A stretch of DNA of 64,000 nt from Sphingobium sp. AP49 (GCF_000281715.2 NZ_CP124576.1:751501-815500), one strand, 5' to 3'; shown: positions 25,934 through 34,675, counted from the first letter of the stretch. A program made the numbers and translations. The notes: generated by a model not told the origin, from the letters alone.

Positions 25934-27454
25934 TTACGCCCCTTCGAGCAGCTTCTCCTTCTTGATCTTCTCCTGCCACACCAGCGGGGCGAGGCGATGG
26001 ACATTCTGGCCTTCACTGTCGACCGCGACGGTCACCGGCATGTCCTCCACGGTGAATTCGTAAATGGCTTCCATGCCCAGATCCTCGAAGCCCACGACCT
26101 TGGAGGCCTTGATCGCGCGCGACACCAGATAGGCCGCGCCGCCTACCGCCATCAGATAGGCGCTCTTGTGGGTCTTGATGCTCTCGGTCGCGGCGGGGCC
26201 GCGCTCGGCCTTGCCGACGCAGGCGGCCAGGCCCTGTGCCAGCATCATGTCCATGAAGCTGTCCATGCGGGTCGCGGTGGTGGGGCCAGCCGGGCCGACC
26301 ACTTCGTCGCGTACCGGATCGACCGGCCCGACATAATAGATGACGCGGCCCTTGAAATCGACTGGCAGGCTCTCGCCCTTGGCCAGCATGTCCTTGATCC
26401 GCTTGTGCGCGGCGTCGCGGCCGGTGAGCATCTTGCCGTTCAGCAGCAGGCGGTCGCCATGCTTCCAGCTCTGGACGACTTCGGGCGTCAGATTATCGAG
26501 GTCGACGCGGATCGCTTCCTTGCTCGGCTTCCAGTCCACCTGCGGCCATTCGGAAAGCTTGGGCGCTTCCAGATAGGCCGGACCGGAGCCGTCGAGCGTG
26601 AAATGCGCGTGGCGCGTCGCGGCGCAATTGGGGATCATCGCCACCGGCTTGCCCGCCGCATGACAGGGATAGTCGTGGATCTTGATGTCGAGCACGGTGG
26701 CGAGGCCGCCCAGGCCCTGCGCGCCGATGCCCAGCGCATTGACCTTGTCGAACAGCTCGATGCGCAGTTCCTCGATCTTGTTCTGCGGGCCGCGTGCCTT
26801 CAGCTCGCCCATGTCGATCGGGTCCATCAGGCTTTCCTTGGCCAGCGCCACGGCCTTTTCCGCGGTGCCGCCGATGCCGATGCCCAGCATGCCCGGCGGG
26901 CACCAGCCCGCGCCCATCTGCGGCACCATTTCCAGCACCCAGTCGACGATCGAATCGCTGGGGTTCATCATCTTGAACTTGGTCTTGTTCTCGGACCCGC
27001 CGCCCTTGGCCGCGACATCGACGATCACCTTGTTGCCCGGCACCATTTCCACGTTCAGCACGCAGGGCGTGTTGTCCTTGGTGTTCTGGCGCGAAAAGGC
27101 GGGGTCTTTCAGGATCGACGCGCGCAGGCGGTTCTCGGGGTTGAGATAGGCCTTGCGCACGCCTTCATCGATCACGTCCTGCATCGACCGGCTATTGTCG
27201 TCCAGGCGGCAGTCCATGCCCCACTTCACGAACACATTGACGATGCCGGTGTCCTGGCAGATCGGGCGATGCCCTTCGGCGCACATGCGGCTGTTGGTCA
27301 GGATCTGGGCGATGGCGTCCTTCGCCGCCGGATTGGCTTCGGCCTCATAGGCTTTGCCCAGTGCCCGGATATAATCCATCGGATGATAGTAACTGATGAA
27401 CTGGAGCGCGTCGGCGACGCTCTCGATGAGGTCGGCGGTCTTGATGAGCGTCAT
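25934..27454 (-). CDS. Class I fumarate hydratase ([4Fe-4S])
   Basis: A 506-residue oxygen-sensitive fumarase that converts fumarate to malate in the TCA cycle. The alpha-type part (residues 1-300) and beta-type part (about 330-506) are fused in one chain. Cluster cysteines are probably Cys66 in PICQDTG, Cys185 in GAGWCPPG and Cys277 in IPNCAATRH, whose spacing matches the E. coli FumA ligands closely. Other motifs are GIGIGGTAEKAV and KGRVIYYVGPVDPVRDEVVGPAGPTTATRMD. No iron-sulfur assembly genes are nearby. A 103-base gap separates it from the GST gene upstream. Confidence 0.92.
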   Translation of the reverse strand: MTLIKTADLIESVADALQFISYYHPMDYIRALGKAYEAEANPAAKDAIAQILTNSRMCAEGHRPICQDTGIVNVFVKWGMDCRLDDNSRSMQDVIDEGVRKAYLNPENRLRASILKDPAFSRQNTKDNTPCVLNVEMVPGNKVIVDVAAKGGGSENKTKFKMMNPSDSIVDWVLEMVPQMGAGWCPPGMLGIGIGGTAEKAVALAKESLMDPIDMGELKARGPQNKIEELRIELFDKVNALGIGAQGLGGLATVLDIKIHDYPCHAAGKPVAMIPNCAATRHAHFTLDGSGPAYLEAPKLSEWPQVDWKPSKEAIRVDLDNLTPEVVQSWKHGDRLLLNGKMLTGRDAAHKRIKDMLAKGESLPVDFKGRVIYYVGPVDPVRDEVVGPAGPTTATRMDSFMDMMLAQGLAACVGKAERGPAATESIKTHKSAYLMAVGGAAYLVSRAIKASKVVGFEDLGMEAIYEFTVEDMPVTVAVDSEGQNVHRLAPLVWQEKIKKEKLLEGA

Positions 27455-27557
27455 CTACCCTGGTCCCTATATCTTGCGGCCCGCCTCTGCACGGCGGGTC
27501 CCTGCAAGGCGCGGCTATAGGCTTTTGAGACCGCGAGTCCAGATGAAGGGTGGCGGT

Positions 27558-28214
27558 TCAGGACCCAAGTGGCCCGTCGGCAAAGGGAAAATTCTGCCAC
27601 CAGGGCTGCATCTCGCGCAGCACCCGGGCAAAACTCGGCCGCGCCTCCAGCCGGTCGAGATAGGCGCCCAGCACCGGATGGTCGGTGCGCAGCGGGACGA
27701 TCTTGTCGGCATAATAGAGCGATGGCGCCGCTGCGCAGTCGGCGAGGGTCAGATGGTCGCCCGCTGCCCAGGTCCGACCGGCCAGCCGTGTCTCCAATAG
27801 GCCGTAAATCTTGTGCAGCGCCGCCTGATGTTCCCCTGCTCCATGGGGGTCGCGCGCGTCTTCCGGTCGCAGCCGGTTGCCGACCAGGCCCTGCATCGGC
27901 GCCATCACATAATTGTCGAACAATCGGTCCATCAGCCGTGCTTCGAGCGCTGCGTCGCCAGCCAGCGGGATGGGATGAAAGGTACCGGGCTCGTGTCGCC
28001 CCAGATATTCGATGATGATGCTCGCTTCGGCGATTGTCGCGCCGCGTACAGGATCGTGCAGCACGGGAAACTTGCCCAGCGGCCAGAGTGCCAGCCATTC
28101 CGCGACTGCCGCCTCTTCTTCCAGGATGCGTGGGATAAAGGGTGTGCCATTTTCATAGAAGGCGATCAGCACTTTCCAGCAATAGGAGGAGAGCGGGTGA
28201 TAATAGAGGATCAT
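27558..28214 (-). CDS. Glutathione S-transferase family protein
   Basis: A 218-residue cytosolic protein of GST fold. The N-terminal thioredoxin-like part (residues 1-78) includes YYHPLSSYCWKVLIAFYENG, the FPVLHDP cis-proline segment and IAEASIIIEYLG, and the C-terminal helical part contains RTWAAGDHLTLADCAAAPSL. The residue near the usual catalytic Ser/Tyr/Cys is in PLSSYCWK, so Ser or Cys is possible. The electrophilic substrate is unknown. Start ATG 28214 follows GGAG. The long gap upstream is the nrdAB promoter region, transcribed the other way. Confidence 0.85.
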   Translation of the reverse strand: MILYYHPLSSYCWKVLIAFYENGTPFIPRILEEEAAVAEWLALWPLGKFPVLHDPVRGATIAEASIIIEYLGRHEPGTFHPIPLAGDAALEARLMDRLFDNYVMAPMQGLVGNRLRPEDARDPHGAGEHQAALHKIYGLLETRLAGRTWAAGDHLTLADCAAAPSLYYADKIVPLRTDHPVLGAYLDRLEARPSFARVLREMQPWWQNFPFADGPLGS

Positions 28215-28389
28215 GCGTCGATCTCCTCGGTCGGGAATCGGGGCGTGGTTTCGCTTGCCTGTGCCGGCTATAGCGCAGCGATCCGCGCCTGCGCAGCCTG
28301 TGCGTCATGCGGGCCGCGCCGGCTGGTGGCTTCCCGACGGCGGTCATCAAAATGTCATGGCTTTGCGGCTCGCCAGGCGCGGCAAGGAT

Positions 28390-28418
28390 TTGCGTGGCAA
28401 GCCAAATTTATTTTAAAT
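28390..28418 (+). promoter_or_regulatory. Candidate sigma-70 promoter for nrdAB
   Basis: A -35-like TTGCGT and a -10-like TTAAAT are separated by 17 bases, in the most AT-rich stretch of the gap. This would give a leader of about 360 bases before nrdA. The match is moderate and other promoters closer to the gene are possible. Confidence 0.3.
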
Positions 28419-28570
28419 TCGCACATCGCCCCCTTGTCTTTTTCGGGCGCCTTGTAAGTCCGCGCGTCGCTGCGGTGCGATGTGTCTGGTTGTCGATGAA
28501 ACGAATCGTGGCGGCGACGAACCGAGTCCCTGAAATGTCATTTACCCTCTTGCGTGTCGGGTGGGGTGTG

Positions 28571-28586
28571 GCACTATCTATGGTAT
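28571..28586 (+). promoter_or_regulatory. Candidate NrdR box upstream of nrdA
   Basis: GCACTATCTATGGTAT matches 12 of 16 positions of the NrdR consensus (ACACWATATATWGTGT). NrdR represses ribonucleotide reductase genes and usually binds two boxes about three helical turns apart. Weaker look-alikes sit at 28542-28557 and 28601-28616, 29-30 bases either side. Confidence 0.5.
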
Positions 28587-28781
28587 CGGGTTAACGGGGG
28601 TCACCCAACAGATTGTGATTGCAAGGCCGGACTTCGTTTTCGGCGCGGGGCTTTTTTGTCTCTGCAATCTGCTCGGTTGGGCCTTTTTCCGTCCCCGTGA
28701 CGGACGGTTTCTGCTATGCGTTGCGGTTCTCCGCAGGCGGCTGAACCGAATCGAACGGAATAGGAACATTCGGGGGCTCGC

Positions 28782-30725
28782 ATGGATTTTCGAGATAGTG
28801 GACAGGGTGGTAACGGCGACGTGGCGACGGTGATGGACGAACGGGTCGAAGAGACGACGGCAGCGGCCGAGGCCAAAGCGGATCCGAAGGCGCAGGCCAA
28901 GCAGGCATCCTCGTCTTCGACGATTCATGCGCGCCGTTTCCATGTCGTGACGGATGCGTCGCGCGATGCGCTGCTGACGGAATTCGGCAAGGATACGCTG
29001 AACGACCGCTATCTGCTGCCCGGCGAGAGCTATCAGGATCTCTTCGCCCGCGTCGCCGCCGCCTATTCGGACGACGCCGACCATGCGCAGCGGGTCTATG
29101 ACTATATCTCGAAGCTCTGGTTCATGCCGGCGACGCCCGTGCTGTCGAACGGCGGCACCGGCCGGGGTCTTCCGATCAGCTGCTATCTGAACAGCGTCGA
29201 CGACAGCCTGGAAGGCATCGTCAACACCTGGAACGAGAATGTCTGGCTCGCCTCGCGCGGCGGCGGCATCGGCACCTATTGGGGCAGCGTGCGCGGCATT
29301 GGCGAGCCGGTCGGCCTCAATGGCAAGACCAGCGGCATCATTCCCTTCGTCCGCGTGATGGACAGCCTGACGCTGGCGATCAGCCAGGGCTCGCTGCGCC
29401 GTGGCTCGGCGGCCTGCTATCTCGACGTCTCCCACCCGGAGATCGAGGAGTTCCTCGAAATCCGCAAGACGTCGGGCGACTTCAACCGCAAGGCGCTCAA
29501 CCTGCACCATGGCGTGCTGCTGACCGACGAGTTCATGGAAGCGGTGCGCGACGGCACGGATTTCAACCTGCGCAGCCCCAAGGACCAGTCGGTGCGCGGC
29601 ACCGTCAATGCCCGTGCGCTGTTCCAGAAGCTGGTCGAGGTCCGCCTCGCCACCGGCGAACCCTATATCGTCTTCTCCGACACGGTGAACCGGATGATGC
29701 CCAAGCATCACCGCGACCTGGGGCTCAAGGTCTCCACGTCGAACCTCTGTTCGGAAATCACCTTGCCGACGGGTCGCGACCATCTCGGCAATGACCGTAC
29801 GGCGGTCTGCTGCCTCTCTTCCATGAACCTGGAAACCTGGGACGAATGGAAGGACGACAAGAAATTCGCGGAAGACATCATGCGCTTCCTCGACAATGTG
29901 CTGCAGGACTATATCGACCGTGCGCCGCCGGAAATGGCCCGCGCCAAGTACAGCGCCAGCCGTGAACGCTCGGTGGGCCTGGGCGTGATGGGCTTCCACA
30001 GCTTCCTCCAGGCGCGCAACATCCCGTTCGAGGGCGCGATGGCCAAGTCGTGGAATCTGCGCATCTTCAAGCATATCAAGGGCCAGGTTGACGAAGCATC
30101 CATGCAGCTTGCGGTGGAGCGCGGCCCGTGCCCCGACGCCGCCGACCAGGGCGTGATGGAACGGTTCAGCTGCAAGATGGCGATCGCGCCGACCGCGTCG
30201 ATCTCGATCATCTGCGGTGGCACCTCGGCCTGTATCGAACCGATCCCGGCCAATATCTACACCCACAAGACGCTCTCGGGCAGCTTCGCGATCAAGAATC
30301 CCTATCTGGAAAAGCTGCTGGTGGCCAAGGCCAAGGACAGCACCAATGTCTGGAATTCGATTCTCGAGCGCGGTGGTTCGGTCCAACATCTCGATTTCCT
30401 GAGCCAGGAAGAGAAGGACACGTTCAAGACCAGCTTCGAGATCGACCAGCGCTGGCTGCTCGAACTGGCCGCTGATCGCACGCCCTATATCGACCAGGCG
30501 CAGTCGCTGAACCTGTTCATCCCGGCCGACGTCGAGAAGTGGGATCTGCTGATGCTCCACTTCCGGGCATGGGAACTGGGCATCAAGTCGCTCTATTATC
30601 TGCGCTCCAAGTCGGTGCAGCGCGCCGGCTTCGCCGGTGGCGTGGAAGCGGACAACACGATCGACGCGCCCAAGTTCGAGATCGGCGAGACCACCGACTA
30701 TGACGAGTGCCTCGCCTGTCAGTAA
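28782..30725 (+). CDS. nrdA: Class Ia ribonucleoside-diphosphate reductase, alpha subunit
   Basis: A 647-residue catalytic subunit that reduces NDPs to dNDPs with NrdB. The active-site pattern is intact: Cys134 in GLPISCYLN, the radical site Asn321-Leu-Cys323-Ser-Glu325, the second redox cysteine in AVCCLSSMN (343/344) and the C-terminal shuttle CxxC in YDECLACQ. GGGIGTYWGSVRG and ERSVGLGVMGFHSF are also typical. The first 50 residues are Ala/Glu/Lys/Ser-rich and no N-terminal ATP-cone is visible, unlike the 761-residue E. coli protein. It is cotranscribed with nrdB, 93 bases downstream. Control is probably through the NrdR-like box. Confidence 0.95.
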   Translation: MDFRDSGQGGNGDVATVMDERVEETTAAAEAKADPKAQAKQASSSSTIHARRFHVVTDASRDALLTEFGKDTLNDRYLLPGESYQDLFARVAAAYSDDADHAQRVYDYISKLWFMPATPVLSNGGTGRGLPISCYLNSVDDSLEGIVNTWNENVWLASRGGGIGTYWGSVRGIGEPVGLNGKTSGIIPFVRVMDSLTLAISQGSLRRGSAACYLDVSHPEIEEFLEIRKTSGDFNRKALNLHHGVLLTDEFMEAVRDGTDFNLRSPKDQSVRGTVNARALFQKLVEVRLATGEPYIVFSDTVNRMMPKHHRDLGLKVSTSNLCSEITLPTGRDHLGNDRTAVCCLSSMNLETWDEWKDDKKFAEDIMRFLDNVLQDYIDRAPPEMARAKYSASRERSVGLGVMGFHSFLQARNIPFEGAMAKSWNLRIFKHIKGQVDEASMQLAVERGPCPDAADQGVMERFSCKMAIAPTASISIICGGTSACIEPIPANIYTHKTLSGSFAIKNPYLEKLLVAKAKDSTNVWNSILERGGSVQHLDFLSQEEKDTFKTSFEIDQRWLLELAADRTPYIDQAQSLNLFIPADVEKWDLLMLHFRAWELGIKSLYYLRSKSVQRAGFAGGVEADNTIDAPKFEIGETTDYDECLACQ

Positions 30726-30740
30726 GCAAAATAGCTGTCG

Positions 30741-30758
30741 CCCCGGCTGAAGCCGGGG
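30741..30758. repeat. Short GC palindrome between nrdA and nrdB
   Basis: CCCCGGCT (30741-30748) and AGCCGGGG (30751-30758) form a tight hairpin, with only GA between the arms. It sits 15 bases after the nrdA stop without a U-run, so it looks like a REP-like element or message-stabilising stem rather than a terminator. Confidence 0.5.
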
Positions 30759-30818
30759 TCACAGGCTGGAAAGCCGCCGACTTCGACGGCGCAATCAAAA
30801 TCATTAGGACACGTCGCC

Positions 30819-31871
30819 ATGCCCCTTCTTCAAGCCTCCAAGGTCTACAAGCCCTTTGAATATCCCTGGGCCTATGAATTCTGGAAGCGTCAGCAGCAGC
30901 TCCACTGGCTGCCCGAGGAAGTGCCTCTGGGCGAGGATTGCCGCGACTGGGCGCAGAAGCTGTCCGACCATGAGCGCAATCTGCTGACCCAGATTTTCCG
31001 CTTCTTCACCCAGGCCGACGTGGAAGTGCAGGATTGCTACCACGAAAAATATGGCCGCGTGTTCAAGCCGACCGAGATCAAGATGATGCTGACCGCGTTC
31101 AGCAACATGGAAACGGTCCATATCGCCGCCTACAGCCATCTGCTCGACACGATCGGCATGCCCGAAAGCGAATATTCGGCCTTCCTCCAATATAAGGAGA
31201 TGAAGGACAAGCATGACTATCTGGCGACCTTCGGCGTCGACAGCGACGAGGATATTGCCCGCACCCTCGCCATGTTCGGCGGCTTTACCGAAGGGCTGCA
31301 GCTTTTCGCCTCCTTCGCCATGCTGATGAACTTCCCGCGCTTCAACAAGATGAAGGGCATGGGCCAGATCGTCACCTGGTCGGTCCGCGACGAGACGCTG
31401 CATTGCGAGGGCATCATCAAGCTGTTCCACGCCTTCTGCGCCGAACGCCAGTGCCTGACCCCGGCGGTCAAGGACGACATCATGGACATGTGCCAGAAGA
31501 CCGTCCGGATCGAGGATGCGTTCGTCGACCTCGTCTTCGAAATGGGGCCGGTGCCCGGTATGACGCCCAAGGACATCAAGAAATATGTCCGCTACATCGC
31601 CGACTGGCGCCTGGGCCAGCTGGGCCTCAAGCCCATCTACATGATCGATGAGCATCCGCTGCCCTGGCTGACCCCGCTGCTGAACGGCGTGGAGCATGCC
31701 AATTTCTTCGAAACCCGCGCCACCGAATATAGCAAGGGCGCGACCCGTGGTCAGTGGAACGACGTCTGGGACGCGTTCGATCGCCGCAAGAAGCTCAAGG
31801 GCAGCGAAGCGGCCAATGCCGACGAAAGCGACCCGGACATGTTCAAGGCCGCCGGCATCGCGGCGGAATAA
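30819..31871 (+). CDS. nrdB: Class Ia ribonucleoside-diphosphate reductase, beta subunit
   Basis: A 350-residue ferritin-like radical subunit. The di-iron ligands and radical tyrosine can be aligned to E. coli NrdB by spacing: Asp67 (in QADVEV), Glu98 and His101 (in NMETVH) and Tyr105 (in HIAAYSH), with the same 31-residue distance between the first two. A second ligand set is in the SVRDETLHCEG segment. No ATP-cone is attached to the N-terminus. It works with NrdA in dNTP synthesis and is separated from it by 93 bases containing a short palindrome. A strong terminator follows the gene. Confidence 0.95.
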   Translation: MPLLQASKVYKPFEYPWAYEFWKRQQQLHWLPEEVPLGEDCRDWAQKLSDHERNLLTQIFRFFTQADVEVQDCYHEKYGRVFKPTEIKMMLTAFSNMETVHIAAYSHLLDTIGMPESEYSAFLQYKEMKDKHDYLATFGVDSDEDIARTLAMFGGFTEGLQLFASFAMLMNFPRFNKMKGMGQIVTWSVRDETLHCEGIIKLFHAFCAERQCLTPAVKDDIMDMCQKTVRIEDAFVDLVFEMGPVPGMTPKDIKKYVRYIADWRLGQLGLKPIYMIDEHPLPWLTPLLNGVEHANFFETRATEYSKGATRGQWNDVWDAFDRRKKLKGSEAANADESDPDMFKAAGIAAE

Positions 31872-31893
31872 GCGTCCGACCAGGTCGAGGGGA

Positions 31894-31924
31894 GGGGAGG
31901 CGCGGGGAGCGCCTCCCCTTTTTT
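31894..31924 (+). terminator. Rho-independent terminator of nrdAB
   Basis: GGGGAGGCGC (31894-31903) and GCGCCTCCCC (31909-31918) form a perfect 10-bp stem around GGGGA, followed directly by six T residues. Confidence 0.9.
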
Positions 31925-32009
31925 GTGCGCTTCCAGAGAGTCCCCGCATCGCGTCCATAACGGACCAGTTTCGCGCCGGAATGTCGATGTCCTGCGCTAT
32001 GGTCCGGCC

Positions 32010-32264
32010 ATGACCGCGCCGACCGATCCACCGCCCCAGACTGCCTATGTCTTTGTTTGCAATGTCTGTGGTTGCGATCAGGTCACGCGGGAGGCGTGGG
32101 CTGCCTGGGATGTCGCGAGCCAGGCCTGGGTGCTGAACACCGCCTTCGACTTCGCCTATTGCCATCTCTGCCTGGGTTATGCGCAACTCGATCGGCTGGT
32201 ATTGAGCGGTCCGCCGCCAACCCCGCCCGACGGCGGCGTCGCCTTTCCACCCGCATCGGGCTGA
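32010..32264 (+). CDS. Small zinc-ribbon-like protein
   Basis: An 84-residue protein with two cysteine pairs, CNVCGC (about residues 17-22) and CHLC (about 51-54), separated by WAAWDVASQAWVLNTAFDFAY (31-50 region). The pairs could hold one zinc ion. A Pro-rich tail follows. ATG 32010 is used; the ribosome site is weak. The function is unknown; the Trp-rich linker suggests a small folded domain that binds protein or nucleic acid. Confidence 0.55.
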   Translation: MTAPTDPPPQTAYVFVCNVCGCDQVTREAWAAWDVASQAWVLNTAFDFAYCHLCLGYAQLDRLVLSGPPPTPPDGGVAFPPASG

Positions 32265-32300
32265 CCCGGCCAGTGACGCTTCCTTAACGGCGGCGCCCTT

Positions 32301-32507
32301 ATGCCGGTCAGCATGTTCGGCGTTCGCCTCCGCTCCCTTTTCACCAGCCGCTGGATGGCGTTGCTTTGGGCCGTGCTGGTGCTGCTGAGCGCGATTCAGT
32401 TCGTGGGCAGCGATGGCGGCGATCAGGCCGGCGCGGATCAGGCCGCGATCGCAGCCCAGGACGGCCTCGACAACAGTCAGCGTGCCGCCATCGCCAACGC
32501 GTTCTGA
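32301..32507 (+). CDS. Small single-pass membrane protein
   Basis: A 68-residue open frame with one clear membrane helix (WMALLWAVLVLLSAIQFV, residues 18-35), a basic N-terminus and an Asp/Gln/Ala-rich tail outside. ATG 32301 and ATG 32313 are both possible. No family is recognised. The membrane pattern and codon use look real, but the evidence is modest. Confidence 0.42.
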   Translation: MPVSMFGVRLRSLFTSRWMALLWAVLVLLSAIQFVGSDGGDQAGADQAAIAAQDGLDNSQRAAIANAF

Positions 32508-32780
32508 CGCGCCGGGCGGGCGTCCCGCTATCGCTGTCCTATGCCTTTGTGCAGGCCTATGATGCTGTCCCGCCGGTCCACGGCTGCCAGCGGCGAATGG
32601 TTCTGAAATGACAAGAGCTGGAAATTAAATATCAGAATGTGCGGGAAATGTGCGAAGTTAAGCCCGCCATTTCCTACATCGGTTACCGGCCTCGCTTCTT
32701 TTGTTCCGTTCGTGCAACATCTGTTCAGCCGCGGCGTTCTACCTTGCCCTGGTCTGCAAGAATCGAAAAGGGACAGGACT

Positions 32781-33467
32781 ATGCGTCGCTTTGCCAAGAG
32801 CATGATTGCCGCGCTTTCATTGGGCGCCATGGCGTTGACCGCCATGCCCGCCACCGCCCAGCCAGGCCAGGGCCGGCCCGGCGGCCCTTCGTCGAGCCAT
32901 GGCGGCCCCGGTGGTCCGGGTGCGCAGCGTCCGCCCAGCCATGGCGGCCCCGGTCCTGGCCGCGGCAATGCCCAGCGGCCACCCCAGGGCGGTGGACCCG
33001 GTGCGCAGCGTCCGCCGCAACCCGGCCGGCCGGGGGCAGGCCGCCCGCCCCAGCCGGGGCGTCCCGGCAATGGTCGTCCGCCCCAATATGGACAACCCGG
33101 CAACCATCGTCCGCCGCCGCCACCCCATGGCGGCTATCGTCGTCCTGGTCCGCCGGTCTATGGCTATGACTGGAATCGTCCGGACCCGCGCTATGGTGAT
33201 CGCTATCGTCCCGATCGCTATTATCGCGGCGGCTATGCGCCGATCCGGGTCGACCGCAACATGCGCATCTATCGCGGCTATGACGACCGCTATTATTGCC
33301 GCCGTTCGGACGGCACCACGGGCCTCATCATCGGCGGCGCGATCGGCGCGCTGATCGGCGGCCAGCTCGATCGCGGCTATTCCAACACGGCGGGCATATT
33401 GATCGGCGGCGGCGCCGGCGCACTGCTCGGCCGCGAGATCGACCGCGGCAGCCTCAGCTGCCGCTAG
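32781..33467 (+). CDS. Exported glycine-zipper (2TM) protein with Pro/Gly-rich repeats
   Basis: A 228-residue protein with a signal peptide (cleavage near ATAQ-P). Residues 30-115 are low-complexity, with repeats of the types HGGPG, AQRPP and PQPGRPG; residues 115-165 are Tyr/Arg-rich (PDPRYGDRYRPDRYY). The C-terminal part has two glycine-zipper segments (GLIIGGAIGALIGGQLDRG and GILIGGGAGALLGREIDRG), as in Rick_17kDa-type outer-membrane proteins. ATG 32781 is supported by the signal peptide; AGGAC lies upstream. It probably inserts in or near the outer membrane; its role is unknown. A terminator lies in the convergent gap to the nuclease gene. Confidence 0.75.
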   Translation: MRRFAKSMIAALSLGAMALTAMPATAQPGQGRPGGPSSSHGGPGGPGAQRPPSHGGPGPGRGNAQRPPQGGGPGAQRPPQPGRPGAGRPPQPGRPGNGRPPQYGQPGNHRPPPPPHGGYRRPGPPVYGYDWNRPDPRYGDRYRPDRYYRGGYAPIRVDRNMRIYRGYDDRYYCRRSDGTTGLIIGGAIGALIGGQLDRGYSNTAGILIGGGAGALLGREIDRGSLSCR

Positions 33468-33474
33468 TCTGGCG

Positions 33475-33498
33475 AAGGGGGCGATGGCGCCCCCTTTT
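33475..33498. terminator. Bidirectional terminator between convergent genes
   Basis: AAGGGGGCG (33475-33483) pairs with CGCCCCCTT (33488-33496) around ATGG, and TT follows. It separates the glycine-zipper gene (+) from the nuclease gene (-) and touches the stop of the latter. Confidence 0.75.
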
Positions 33499-34106
33499 CA
33501 GCACCAGGGGTGGCGGCGCCCATCCCAGGGTCGGGCCAGTCCTTCATCGACCAGTTGCTGGCCGATCGACCGACCGTCGCGCGTCACGATTCGCAGCGCG
33601 CGGCCATAACGGTCGGTCGCCCGTCCCTCTATCTCCAGCGAGAAGGGGCCGGCATTCATCAACTGCTGCAACCGACTGGTCGCCCGTGCACCCAGTGCCC
33701 CTTCCTCCGGACAGCGCGGCCCATGGGTTTCGGGCGTGTCGATGTCGGCGATCCGGTATTTCTCGTCCCGGAACCAGAAGGTGTCGCCATCGACGACGCA
33801 ATTGGTCCCGCCGCCGCTGTGGCAATAGCCGAAATCGGCCGACAGCCGGTCGGCGCTGGCGCCCGATTGGTGAACGCTCGTCGATGTCGTCGGCATGGCG
33901 ACCCCGGGCGCCAGTCGCGCCCACCAGTCGGGCGCCTGCCAGCCGATCATCATCCCCAACGCCAGCACCAGCGCGAGGGTCTTGCCGCTGAAACCGCTGC
34001 GTTGGGGCGCTGGGCGACGAAAGCGCGCCTGCCCGGCGCGCGCTGCTTCCCGGCGCCAGAGCGTGTCGATGCGGTCAGGGGTGAATCGGTCGGGACGTCT
34101 GGCCAT
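33498..34106 (-). CDS. Membrane-anchored thermonuclease-family (SNase) protein
   Basis: A 202-residue protein with a basic N-terminal tail, one membrane helix (about residues 40-62) and a staphylococcal-nuclease-like domain (about 98-200). Signature residues are in CVVDGDTFWF, YRIADIDTPETHGPRC, RATDRYGRALRIVT and LVDEGLARPW. The catalytic Arg/Glu/Arg set of SNase maps to RIADIDTPE and the RATDRYGR segment. It would act outside the cytoplasm, either on nucleic acids or as an inactive OB-fold binder. ATG 34106 gives the basic leader. Confidence 0.8.
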   Translation of the reverse strand: MARRPDRFTPDRIDTLWRREAARAGQARFRRPAPQRSGFSGKTLALVLALGMMIGWQAPDWWARLAPGVAMPTTSTSVHQSGASADRLSADFGYCHSGGGTNCVVDGDTFWFRDEKYRIADIDTPETHGPRCPEEGALGARATSRLQQLMNAGPFSLEIEGRATDRYGRALRIVTRDGRSIGQQLVDEGLARPWDGRRHPWC

Positions 34107-34255
34107 GGCGCGCGCCTAGCATGCCAAGCGAAAACAGTGGGTTAAATCTGATCCGTCTTGTCGCCATTTCGGCCGAAGCGGGATTTGACCGGGATCAATG
34201 TCAGGATCGCGGTGGGCAGCATGATGCGCGCGCCTCAGTCCATGGAGATCGCCGC

Positions 34256-34672
34256 ATGAATGCCGCCGCGCCGCCCAGCCCCTATCATCGCATCGGCGGC
34301 GAACCGGTCGTGCGTGCCATCGCGAACCGCTTCTATGATCTGCTGGAAAGCGACCCGGCCTATGCCGAGCTACGCGCGCTCCATGCCGCCGACCTTTCCG
34401 TCGTGCGCCATGGTCTCGCCCGCTTCCTGTGCGGCTGGCTTGGCGGCCCGCGCGACTGGTTTCAGCGCGGCATCTGCATCATGTCGCTACACCGCAGCTT
34501 TCCGATCACGCCCCAACTGGCCGATCAATGGGCGACGGCAGCGGCCTGCGCGATCGCCATGCAGGAGGATCTCGATACCGACATTGCCGACGCCATGGCC
34601 GAAGCACTCGGGCACATGGCGCGCGGCATGATCAATTTCGGTCTCGCGCCCGTCAGGGGGCAGGCCGGCTAG
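34256..34672 (+). CDS. Group II truncated hemoglobin
   Basis: A 138-residue heme protein of the TrHbO type, probably involved in oxygen or NO chemistry. Family features are YHRIGGEPVVRAIANRFYDLLESDP (residues 10-34), ALHAADLS, FLCGWLGGPRDWFQR and the proximal histidine in MSLHRSFPI. ATG 34256 has GGAG upstream. There are no linked ferredoxin or reductase genes. It is followed convergently by an acidic small gene with a three-base gap. Confidence 0.82.
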   Translation: MNAAAPPSPYHRIGGEPVVRAIANRFYDLLESDPAYAELRALHAADLSVVRHGLARFLCGWLGGPRDWFQRGICIMSLHRSFPITPQLADQWATAAACAIAMQEDLDTDIADAMAEALGHMARGMINFGLAPVRGQAG

Positions 34673-34675
34673 GCC

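Larger units (their letters stand above)
28215..28781. other. 567-base intergenic region between GST and nrdA
   Basis: No convincing gene is present in this gap. It contains a promoter-like pair (TTGCGT at 28390-28395, TTAAAT at 28413-28418, 17-base spacing), an 8-bp inverted repeat (CACATCGC 28422-28429 with GCGATGTG 28477-28484), a NrdR-box-like site (28571-28586), and a nested leader structure (28617-28669). Everything points to control of nrdAB. Confidence 0.5.

Noticed and set aside
25997..27520. 507-codon open frame on the plus strand
   Set aside because: It is antisense to the class I fumarase.
28578..30560. 660-codon open frame on the minus strand
   Set aside because: It is antisense to nrdA and has no signature.
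30741..30758. Possible terminator inside the nrdAB operon
   Set aside because: There is no U-run after the stem, and nrdB has no separate promoter that I can see.
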